Notes under the pieces: model-generated
The model's input: only the letters and a program-made list of their open reading frames with translations
Database searches by the model: none
What the model was told of the DNA's origin: nothing
From: Candidatus Sodaliphilus limicaballi
GTDB lineage: Bacteria > Bacteroidota > Bacteroidia > Bacteroidales > Muribaculaceae
Length of the DNA stretch: 7,907 nt
Reading direction: 5' to 3'
Assembly: GCA_018065815.1 (NCBI GenBank)
Contig: JAGHSP010000235.1
Span: 1 to 7,907 of the forward strand
Made by a program: the position numbers and the translations under genes
Part shown: positions 1 through 5,380 of the stretch, piece by piece
Layout: the number at the start of each line of letters is the position of its first letter
How positions within the stretch are numbered: position 1 is the stretch's first letter

Positions 1-27
1 GATAAAGACCACATGCTGCATACTTTA

Positions 28-294
28 ATGGGTAAAAAGAACACGTTAATACTAGCTGGCGCAATGTTGTGTGCTGCCTTTTGTAATGCACAAGAGGTGG
101 AGCAAGTTGACAGTGTGCTGTCGGCCGACCTAGACGAGGTGGTTGTCACCAGCGCAGGTTCTACTCGCCGCCTGGGCGGTGCTGTCAACGGGATCGAAAA
201 AGAAGCCACACCTTGCACTTCGGCAAAGGAGTCTTGCCAAGGCCAACAAGGAAGTTGCTGCGGGGGCGGCCAGTCATCTTGTTGCGGAAAGTAA
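28..294 (+). CDS. Small exported Cys-rich protein with TonB-receptor-like N-terminus
   Basis: I do not recognise this 88-residue protein as a named family. Residues 1-21 form a signal peptide (MGKK, a hydrophobic stretch, then CNA before QE), so export is likely. Residues 33-40 (ADLDEVVV) followed by TSAG resemble the TonB-box and early plug region at the mature N-terminus of Bacteroidetes TonB-dependent receptors, but no barrel follows. The C-terminus is Gly/Ser/Gln-rich with six Cys (C63, C70, CC77-78, CC85-86), which suggests metal or thiol chemistry; that is inference. I chose the ATG at 28 because the signal peptide starts cleanly there; an in-frame ATG at 13 is possible, and the frame stays open to the left edge, so a longer N-terminus cannot be excluded. 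It is followed at once by an intrinsic terminator. It may be a receptor fragment with a new tail or a genuine small metal-binding protein. Confidence 0.6.
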   Translation: MGKKNTLILAGAMLCAAFCNAQEVEQVDSVLSADLDEVVVTSAGSTRRLGGAVNGIEKEATPCTSAKESCQGQQGSCCGGGQSSCCGK

Positions 295-302
295 CTCACA
301 TG

Positions 303-328
303 TGCCGGTAGCGATTACCGGCATTTTT
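303..328 (+). terminator. Intrinsic terminator of the small Cys-rich gene
   Basis: A perfect 8-bp stem (TGCCGGTA 303-310, TACCGGCA 316-323) with a 5-nt loop is followed by five T. It lies 8 nt after the stop codon of the preceding gene. Confidence 0.85.
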
Positions 329-360
329 CGTCTTTCGTTCTTCGTCTCCTTGCTATTTTG
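325..360 (+). repeat. Short heptamer repeat, copy 1 (three units plus flank)
   Basis: Three consecutive heptamers of the form YYTTCGT (TTTTCGT, CTTTCGT, TCTTCGT; 325-345) are followed by CTCC and TTGCTATTTTG (346-360). The first unit overlaps the T-tract of the preceding terminator. The same heptamers and nearly the same flank recur at 2473-2550. The flank here supplies the likely -33 element of the next gene. Confidence 0.75.
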
Positions 361-380
361 CCTTTTTTGTTGTAATTTTG
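349..380 (+). promoter_or_regulatory. Bacteroidetes-type promoter of the BspA-like gene
   Basis: CTTG (349-352), a 20-nt spacer and TAATTTTG (373-380) fit the Bacteroidetes -33/-7 consensus with one mismatch in the -33 box. The start codon is 24 nt downstream. The -7 box is flanked exactly by TTGTTG (367-372) and CAACAA (381-386), so it sits in the centre of a perfect 6-bp inverted repeat. Confidence 0.7.
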
Positions 381-404
381 CAACAATAATATATACAACT
401 GATT

Positions 405-2258
405 ATGAAACATACTATTATTGCTTTTCTTGCCTTTGCCGTATGCTGCGCAATGGCTTTACAGACCTCGGCACAGGACAAGGTCCAAGTAATACCAGGT
501 AACACGTTTATGACCGGAGGCCTCCGGTATGAAGTCAATCCCGACGGATATACAGTTCATGTATCTTATACCGACTACCTCGGGAACGGCAATTATGCCC
601 AGTTGTCGGGCGAAGTCTCCATCCCCGATTGGGTGAGTTATCGAGGCTTTAGTTATATGGTTACCTCCATAGGTGACAGGGCTTTCTACAAGAATTCACG
701 CATCACCCGTGTGCACATCCCCAATACAGTCACCAGGATAGGCACAGAGGCCTTTTCGGAATGCTCGGCAATCACCGAGATGACGATACCCAACGCGGTT
801 ACCGAGGTGGGAGAACTGGCGTTTTTTAAGTGCTCAAGCCTCCTTAAGGTGGTTATAGGCAATTCGGTGGCTAAAATCGGCAATTACGCATTTTACTATT
901 GCACTGCCCTCAGGGAGATCCATTCACTTAACGAGCAACCGCCAGTATTAGGACACTGGGGATGTTTTGAAGATGTACCCGAAACCGTCTTTGTTTATGC
1001 CCCCTATGAGAGCCTTGAGGAATACAAGAATGCCGACGTATGGAGTGAGTTCCAAAACTACTGCAAAACGGCGTCCGTTGCCGAGCACCGATTCATTGAC
1101 AACGAAATCAGGTATGTGGTCAATGATGACTGTACCTCGGTGTCGGTAAGCTACATGAGGAACGATTATGACAATTATGAGTCGATGCCCAGCACTTTCC
1201 ACATCCCCGAGTGGGTAGTCAGGTACAATTATGCGTTCCCGGTGACAGGAATCGGTGAATCGGCGTTTGCCAACTGCGACCGCCTTCGTGTACTCTACAT
1301 CCCCAGGACTGTGCACCGCATTCAGGCCAATGCATTCTGGAATGCCCGTGGCCTTGAAGAGATACACTGCCTCAACCCCTACCCTCCTGTTGTTGAGGAT
1401 GCTGGCACTGAAACGATTGACAGGTCTATGCCCATCTATGTGCCATTCCACGCCATCAAGGCTTATAAACAGGCTCCGTTCTGGAAAGAATTTACCAATA
1501 TACAGCCCTATGCCCAACCCGGCGACGTCGACATGGACAACAACACCGACGTGAGCGACCTTAACATCCTCATCAACATCGTCCTGGACAAAGCACCTGC
1601 CGACGCTTTTCATGGTCTTGCCGATGTCGATGGCAATGATGCTGTCGATGTGAGCGACATCAACAAGGAAATCAACATCATCATAGGCAAGGACGACGAG
1701 GACTACTACGGCAACCACAACTATGTGGACTTGGGACTGCCCGGCGGTGTCCTGTGGGCTACTTGCAACATCGGAGCCGACCGCCCCGAAGACTGGGGAC
1801 GATATTTTGCCTGGGGCGAGACCGAGGGGTACTTATTCAATGAGGGCCGCGACTTTGACGAGCGTGCCTACGAGTGGATAACCTACAAAGACCCCACCCA
1901 GCTCCTCCCCGAGGATGATGCCGCGATTACCTGTTGGGGCGACGGATGGCGCATGCCCACATATCAAGAAGCCTCTGACCTGATTAACGAGGCGTACACC
2001 ACATGTGAACTGACAACCCAACGCGGAGTTGAAGGCGTTAAGATTACGAGCAAGAGCAATGGCAACTCTATCTTCTTGCCCACAGCAGGCGAGATATCTA
2101 GTTCGCAGGTTTTCAGGATCAACTTCGCCCTGTACTGGACCAGCACGCTGTGTTCGAGCGACAGCAGCAAAGCGATGATATTGAATTATCCCACCGACTA
2201 CCGAGATGCCGAAATACGCCACTACGGTTTGCCCATCCGTCCTGTAAAGACCAAGTGA
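405..2258 (+). CDS. BspA-like leucine-rich-repeat surface protein with dockerin-like and Fib_succ_major-type domains
   Basis: 617 residues, predicted to be exported and to act at the cell surface or outside the cell. Residues 1-24 are a signal peptide (cleavage near TSA-Q). Residues about 39-220 hold LRR_5/BspA-type repeats of the pattern IG..AF..C..L..V.IP..V (for example 89-110, 112-133, 135-156, 158-173). A second, shorter module at about 235-368 repeats the same order: an IRYVVN opening, IPEWV, a repeat with SAFANC, EEIHCLN, then a YVPF...Y...FWKEF closing segment. Residues 373-428 form a dockerin-like pair with Asp/Asn-rich calcium-type loops (GDVDMDNN..DVSDLN and ADVDGNDAVDVSDIN). Residues about 440-617 look like a Fib_succ_major-type domain: YVDLGLPGGVLWATCNIG, YFAWGET, WRMPT, LPTAGE, YWTST and a terminal IRPVK. 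BspA-like proteins are known adhesins; the ligand here is unknown. It has its own promoter and terminator. Confidence 0.9.
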   Translation: MKHTIIAFLAFAVCCAMALQTSAQDKVQVIPGNTFMTGGLRYEVNPDGYTVHVSYTDYLGNGNYAQLSGEVSIPDWVSYRGFSYMVTSIGDRAFYKNSRITRVHIPNTVTRIGTEAFSECSAITEMTIPNAVTEVGELAFFKCSSLLKVVIGNSVAKIGNYAFYYCTALREIHSLNEQPPVLGHWGCFEDVPETVFVYAPYESLEEYKNADVWSEFQNYCKTASVAEHRFIDNEIRYVVNDDCTSVSVSYMRNDYDNYESMPSTFHIPEWVVRYNYAFPVTGIGESAFANCDRLRVLYIPRTVHRIQANAFWNARGLEEIHCLNPYPPVVEDAGTETIDRSMPIYVPFHAIKAYKQAPFWKEFTNIQPYAQPGDVDMDNNTDVSDLNILINIVLDKAPADAFHGLADVDGNDAVDVSDINKEINIIIGKDDEDYYGNHNYVDLGLPGGVLWATCNIGADRPEDWGRYFAWGETEGYLFNEGRDFDERAYEWITYKDPTQLLPEDDAAITCWGDGWRMPTYQEASDLINEAYTTCELTTQRGVEGVKITSKSNGNSIFLPTAGEISSSQVFRINFALYWTSTLCSSDSSKAMILNYPTDYRDAEIRHYGLPIRPVKTK

Positions 2259-2348
2259 CACAATGCCACGTGCGTGCCATGTGCATCAGAGTTTTTATAA
2301 TGGACAATGAATTAGCTATAAAAGCAAAAGTAGAATAGTTCAGAAAAG

Positions 2349-2385
2349 AAATCCGCTGATTCAAGATGGAAATCAGCGGATTTTT
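2349..2385 (+). terminator. Terminator downstream of the BspA-like gene
   Basis: A perfect 13-bp stem (2349-2361 with 2371-2383, core ATCCGCTGAT) has a 9-nt loop and runs into TTTTT at 2381-2385. The opposite strand has a weaker T-rich tail after the stem, so it could also stop transcripts from the minus-strand phosphatase gene, whose stop lies about 160 nt away. Confidence 0.85.
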
Positions 2386-2397
2386 CTGGTGGGTAAT

Positions 2398-2447
2398 TGA
2401 CGACGGAGTCGTCACATTGCATCGTAACCGATGGCCGCAGGCCGTCG
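2398..2447. repeat. Two adjacent short palindromes with C(GNA)G loops
   Basis: TGACGAC (2398-2404) and GTCGTCA (2408-2414) flank GGA. CGATGGCC (2429-2436) and GGCCGTCG (2440-2447) flank GCA, with one T-G pair in the stem. Both put a C-G pair around a GNA triloop, a combination known to give very stable DNA mini-hairpins. They lie between the terminator and the long heptamer array. Confidence 0.7.
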
Positions 2448-2472
2448 GGACAGGGCATATAGCAACCGACCT

Positions 2473-2550
2473 CTTTCGTCCTTCGTCTTTCGTTCTTCGT
2501 CTTTCGTCTTTCGTTCTTCGTTCTTCGTCTTTCGTCCCCTTGCTATTTGG
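2473..2550. repeat. Tandem heptamer array, copy 2 (nine units plus flank)
   Basis: Nine uninterrupted 7-bp units at 2473-2535 (CTTTCGT, CCTTCGT and TCTTCGT variants), then CCCC and TTGCTATTTGG (2536-2550). The 15-nt flank matches copy 1 at 346-360 except at two positions. The array lies just beyond the 3' end of the minus-strand phosphatase gene, and the flank includes that gene's stop codon and last two codons. Heptamer tandem repeats of this kind can change copy number by slippage. Confidence 0.9.
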
Positions 2551-3676
2551 TTAGAGATGTTACAATTGCATCAATTTCGGCTTGAGTCATGCCATGTGCT
2601 AAAAGATATTCAGTATATGCTTTCTTCAAATCAACACTAGCCAGTTGTGACGCATCATTAATATTGCAATAATTCATCACGCAGGGCTCAAATCGCAACT
2701 CCACAAACTTTTGGCACACTTCCATATCCTCCTTTTTATCGAGCGACAGGTGGTAATAATTGCAATAAGATAATAGATAGTCATGCAACACTTCGTCGTA
2801 GGAAGCGCCACACAAAGCCCCAAGCATTGCGCACACATAGCCAGTGCGATCCTTGCCCTCGGTGCAGTGCACAAAATATGGAGCAGGATGTTTTGCCAAT
2901 TCTTTGAGACCGGACACCAATTTCTGGTTAAAATCATCTGACAGAAAATCAGCGGTTAGCGGACATAAAACCACATTGCCGTCGTTCCACATCTTTTTGC
3001 TAAATTCAGGTATGGCAGGATATGATTTCATCTTATTTTCATCATCAGCAAGGTCAAAGATTGTTTGTACCCCAGCTTTTTCAATCAATGCCGACACGTA
3101 AGTTGCGCGACTAGCCGAATTGTCAAATGGCGATGCCGCACGAAACAGTCGTGATGGGGCAATTTTACCCACGGTTATCATACGGAAATTTGCAAACTCC
3201 TCGTCGCTATCATAATCTTTGCGGTTATTTGTATAGGCTAACCCCATTGCCTTTTGCACTTCAAGATATTTTCCTTTTGTCACCAGCTTGAAAGTGATTT
3301 TTTCGCCTTGCTTATTCAAAAGAATATCAGGCAACGACCCGAAATTTGCTGCCACACGCACATGTTTATAGGTGGGATAAGCCACCACCTGGTTTTCACC
3401 TGACTTTACGTAGTATCCGTCATATAAGGGAACCACAAGTGTGGTGTCCTTTGTGCTTACTTCTACCTCGTCACCCAAGTCAAAACCTGCTTGTTGCATT
3501 TGCTCCCTTGTCACGTCAGTGTCAATTGAACCAAATTCGTCATACGCAGCAATCACCGTTTCAACCACTGCTGATTGTTTATCCTGCGCGTTTTTATTAC
3601 CACAAGATGCCAGAACCATTAGCGCCACGAGCGTTATCGACACCACCACAACTGTTGTATAAATCCTGATTTTCAT
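2543..3676 (-). CDS. Lipoprotein tyrosine phosphatase with N-terminal SAM_HAT_C-like domain
   Basis: 377 residues. The start at 3676 gives a lipoprotein signal: MKIRIY, a hydrophobic segment, then lipobox L22-A-S-C25 followed by GNKN, so it is probably membrane-anchored outside the cytoplasm. The same frame is open upstream to 3814, but that stretch is the tRNA-Val gene. Residues about 45-130 (YDEFGSIDTDVT, GDEVEV, VPLYDGY, VRVAANFGSL, GEKITFKL) resemble the C-terminal domain of SAM hydroxide adenosyltransferases. The catalytic N-terminal half of those enzymes is absent. Residues about 165-310 are a Y_phosphatase3-type domain: RLFRAASP near the start, then the signature H270-C271-TEGKD-R277-T, with C271 as nucleophile and R277 binding phosphate. 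D243, D247 and D248 in the loop at 240-248 are candidate general acids. Substrate unknown. A similar domain pairing is, to my knowledge, seen in some gut Firmicutes phosphatases. Confidence 0.85.
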   Translation of the reverse strand: MKIRIYTTVVVVSITLVALMVLASCGNKNAQDKQSAVVETVIAAYDEFGSIDTDVTREQMQQAGFDLGDEVEVSTKDTTLVVPLYDGYYVKSGENQVVAYPTYKHVRVAANFGSLPDILLNKQGEKITFKLVTKGKYLEVQKAMGLAYTNNRKDYDSDEEFANFRMITVGKIAPSRLFRAASPFDNSASRATYVSALIEKAGVQTIFDLADDENKMKSYPAIPEFSKKMWNDGNVVLCPLTADFLSDDFNQKLVSGLKELAKHPAPYFVHCTEGKDRTGYVCAMLGALCGASYDEVLHDYLLSYCNYYHLSLDKKEDMEVCQKFVELRFEPCVMNYCNINDASQLASVDLKKAYTEYLLAHGMTQAEIDAIVTSLTK

Positions 3677-3694
3677 AATAAAATGTTTTGTAGT

Positions 3695-3732
3695 ATAAAC
3701 AAAGAACACGGCTCGATGTTGAGTCGTGTCTT
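3695..3732 (-). terminator. Terminator downstream of tRNA-Val
   Basis: On the minus strand ACACGACTC (3729-3721) pairs with GAGCCGTGT (3714-3706) across a 6-nt loop, with one A-C mismatch, and is followed by TCTTTGTTTA. It begins 12 nt after the tRNA and ends about 20-30 nt before the phosphatase start codon. No good consensus promoter is visible between this hairpin and that start, so the phosphatase may depend on readthrough or on a divergent promoter. Confidence 0.65.
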
Positions 3733-3741
3733 GCTGTTGTG

Positions 3742-3816
3742 TGGGTGATGACGGATTCGAACCGCCGACCCTCTGCTTGTAAGGCAGATGCTCTGAACCA
3801 GCTGAGCTAATCACCC
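3742..3816 (-). tRNA. tRNA-Val(TAC)
   Basis: 75 nt on the minus strand that fold as a standard cloverleaf. The acceptor stem is GGGTGAT with ATCACCC and discriminator A; the D stem is GCTC/GAGC; the anticodon stem is TCTGC/GCAGA around loop CTTACAA, giving anticodon TAC, which reads GUA valine codons. A 5-nt variable region is followed by a T arm containing GGTTCGAATCC. The 3' CCA is not encoded (ACA follows), so it would be added enzymatically. A strong promoter lies 20 nt upstream and a terminator hairpin 12 nt downstream. Confidence 0.97.
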
Positions 3817-3835
3817 GTGCTTCTCAAAAGCGTTG

Positions 3836-3866
3836 CAAAGTTACTGCTTTTTTTTATATCTGCAAA
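3836..3866 (-). promoter_or_regulatory. Promoter of tRNA-Val
   Basis: On the minus strand TTTG (3866-3863), a 19-nt spacer and TAACTTTG (3843-3836) match the Bacteroidetes consensus at every specified base. The -7 box ends 19 nt before the first tRNA base. Confidence 0.85.
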
Positions 3867-3948
3867 ACTTTTAGCTACTTTTTTTCGATAAAAGTGATTT
3901 TTTTGTGTTTTTGATGTTGTTTGCGGGGTATTATTTGCTTGTTTGGGG

Positions 3949-3956
3949 TAATTTTG
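3949..3956 (+). promoter_or_regulatory. -7 box of the DJ-1/PfpI gene
   Basis: TAATTTTG matches TAnnTTTG and lies 38 nt before the ATG at 3995. No TTTG stands at the usual 19-21 nt; the nearest good one (3920-3923) is 25 nt upstream, so the -33 element is weak or absent. The surrounding 3817-3994 is T-rich and otherwise holds only the divergent tRNA promoter. Confidence 0.55.
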
Positions 3957-3994
3957 GTAATTTAGCAGAGGATAATTTTTAATTGATATAGAAA

Positions 3995-4537
3995 ATGAAT
4001 TACGTATTTTTTGCTGACGGATTTGAAGAGATTGAGGCACTGGCGACAGTTGATGTGATGCGTCGTGCTGGTATGGAAGTGACACTGGTGTCGATCAACC
4101 CCACGCTTGAGGTGACAGGCGCGCATGGCGTGAAGGTCGTGGCCGATGTGCTGATGAGTGATGTTGACGCTGCCCAGGCCGAGTGGCTGGTGCTGCCTGG
4201 CGGTATGCCTGGCGCAACCAACCTTGCCGCATGCGAGCCTCTCACGTCGATGCTCGTTGCACACAACGAGGCTGGTGGACGCATTGCAGCAATCTGTGCT
4301 TCGCCTGCGATTGTGTTTGCACCTCTGGGCTTGCTCAATGGCAAGAATGCTGTGTGCTATCCTGGCATGGAAGCCGAGGGATGCGGCGTGAACTGGCAGA
4401 GCGACATGGTGGTCGTAGATGGCAATGTTGTTACTGGTAAGGGACCGGCTGCGGCATGCAGTTTCGGCTTCACTATCGCTGCAATGTCGCAAGGCGTGGA
4501 TTGTGCCGAGGAAGTAGCTCGCGGCATGTTGCTGTGA
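3995..4537 (+). CDS. DJ-1/PfpI (YajL/ThiJ) family protein
   Basis: 180 residues, the usual length for this family, with no signal peptide, so cytosolic. The N-terminal pattern FADGFEEIEALATVDVMRRAG aligns with the start of DJ-1; E14 corresponds to the conserved Glu (E18 in DJ-1). LPGG at 67-70 forms the typical turn and C101 in AICASP is the nucleophile-elbow cysteine (C106 in DJ-1). VVTGKGPA (146-152) is the conserved late motif. Family members are linked to oxidative-stress resistance, glyoxalase or deglycase activity and chaperoning; the substrate of this one cannot be read from sequence. It is monocistronic with its own -7 box, and it converges on the barrel gene at 4686. Confidence 0.93.
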   Translation: MNYVFFADGFEEIEALATVDVMRRAGMEVTLVSINPTLEVTGAHGVKVVADVLMSDVDAAQAEWLVLPGGMPGATNLAACEPLTSMLVAHNEAGGRIAAICASPAIVFAPLGLLNGKNAVCYPGMEAEGCGVNWQSDMVVVDGNVVTGKGPAAACSFGFTIAAMSQGVDCAEEVARGMLL

Positions 4538-4547
4538 GACAATGTGT

Positions 4548-4590
4548 TATAAAAAGAAAAAGGGCAACGCATCATCACGATGAACTGCCC
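4548..4590 (-). terminator. Intrinsic terminator on the minus strand of the convergent gap
   Basis: Read on the minus strand, GGGCA (4590-4586) pairs with TGCCC (4566-4562), with an inner TCATC/GATGA stem, and is followed by TTTTTCTTTTT (4561-4551). The structure is framed by an outer pair CAATGTGT (4540-4547) and ACACATTG (4591-4598). It is well placed to end the barrel transcript, whose stop codon is about 95 nt upstream. Confidence 0.8.
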
Positions 4591-4620
4591 ACACATTGAA
4601 TCAACTTCAGTTAGAGTGTT

Positions 4621-4666
4621 ATTAGTGCCCAAAGTTACAAAAAAATATTGAACTCTGGGCACTAAT
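4621..4666. repeat. Long inverted repeat in the convergent gap
   Basis: A perfect 11-bp pair, ATTAGTGCCCA (4621-4631) and TGGGCACTAAT (4656-4666), is extended inward by AGTT/AACT and CAA/TTG across single mismatched or bulged bases, giving about 18 paired positions. There is no T-run on either side, so it is not a classic terminator, though it could end the DJ-1 transcript inefficiently. Its left arm contains a minus-strand TAACTTTG (4637-4630). Confidence 0.7.
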
Positions 4667-4685
4667 TGTATGTTAAAAGATGTTA

Positions 4686-5318
4686 CTACTTTATGAAGTA
4701 GGTTGCCGAGACTGTCCAGCAGCGGTTTTTGGCATTGTTTTCGTCAAGAACTCGGGTGCGTAATGTCTCGCCCACATTGAAGTTGTAGTTGACGCTCACT
4801 TGCACTTTCTTGAACAGCTCGGCGCCCACGCCCATGTGCAGCAGCACGCTCACGGGGCGATATTGGTTAACCTGGTTGAGGTTCTTCGCCACGAGGAACG
4901 AGAAAGTGGGGCCGGCCATTACCATGGGCATGATGGTGTTTTCAAGTCCGTCGAGCTTGCGGTACTTGAACTTGAGGTTGAGTGGCACGTCGATAGAGTG
5001 CATCATGCAAGTCTCATTGCCCAGTCCCTGTGATTTCCACACTTCACGCTCGCCATAGTTGATTTTGCCTGAACGCATGGCGTAGAGCAACGATGCGTCA
5101 ACGCTGAATCCCACGCCGGGGATGTTCATCTCGCCGGTGACGCCCACTTGCGGACCGAAGCCTTTGGTCACGGTGAGGATATCGGTCTGCTTGAAATGGA
5201 TTTCGTTGTAGTTGAGTCCGGCAGTGACGCCCCAGCGGGTCTGGGTCTGTGCCTGTGCCTGCAGGGCAGTTGCGATGAATGCGATGACTAGTATTGCGAT
5301 GCTTGAAAATCTTTTCAT
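4686..5318 (-). CDS. PorT-like outer-membrane beta-barrel protein (copy B)
   Basis: 210 residues. Signal peptide at 1-23 (MKRF, a hydrophobic core, ALQAQA before QTQTRWG). The mature part alternates polar and aromatic residues in the manner of the OMP_b-brl_2/PorT-like small barrels (about eight strands): GVTAGLNYN, GFGPQVGVTGEMN, VDASLLYAMRSG, PLNLKFKY, MAGPTFSFL, MGVGAELF, VSVNYNF and a final CWTVSATYFIK. It shares several of these segments in the same order with the adjacent gene at 5381, so the two are tandem paralogues. The encoded role is unknown; such proteins are often abundant barrels of no assigned transport function. It has its own promoter in the 62-nt gap and a terminator beyond its 3' end. 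Confidence 0.85.
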   Translation of the reverse strand: MKRFSSIAILVIAFIATALQAQAQTQTRWGVTAGLNYNEIHFKQTDILTVTKGFGPQVGVTGEMNIPGVGFSVDASLLYAMRSGKINYGEREVWKSQGLGNETCMMHSIDVPLNLKFKYRKLDGLENTIMPMVMAGPTFSFLVAKNLNQVNQYRPVSVLLHMGVGAELFKKVQVSVNYNFNVGETLRTRVLDENNAKNRCWTVSATYFIK

Positions 5319-5344
5319 TTTTAGTAGTATTTTTATTTTTTGTG

Positions 5345-5376
5345 CAAAGTTACTCGTTTTCGCTCAAAAAATCAAA
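5345..5376 (-). promoter_or_regulatory. Promoter of barrel gene copy B
   Basis: On the minus strand TTTG (5376-5373), a 20-nt spacer and TAACTTTG (5352-5345) match the Bacteroidetes consensus completely. The box lies 26 nt before the start codon and begins right after the stop codon of the upstream paralogue, which implies separate control of the two barrels. Confidence 0.85.
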
Positions 5377-5380
5377 TTTA

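Noticed and set aside
143..502. 119-aa open frame on the plus strand
   Set aside because: It runs out of frame through the small Cys-rich gene, a terminator, a promoter and the start of the BspA-like gene; no start signal and no recognisable domain.
948..1718. 256-aa open frame on the minus strand
   Set aside because: Antisense shadow of the BspA-like gene; its Val/Asp-rich composition mirrors the Asp/Asn-rich dockerin-like codons on the other strand.
2264..2286. Direct repeat GCCACGTGC / GCCATGTGC after the BspA-like gene
   Set aside because: Two 9-bp near-copies with no promoter or terminator context; too short to distinguish from chance.
2473..2535. CRISPR array
   Set aside because: The units are 7 bp and contiguous with no spacers, so this is a simple tandem array.
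3677..3814. In-frame 46-residue N-terminal extension of the phosphatase
   Set aside because: It would translate the tRNA-Val gene and its terminator and would bury the lipoprotein signal.
3962..4492. 176-aa open frame on the minus strand
   Set aside because: Antisense shadow of the DJ-1/PfpI gene, which has clear family motifs.
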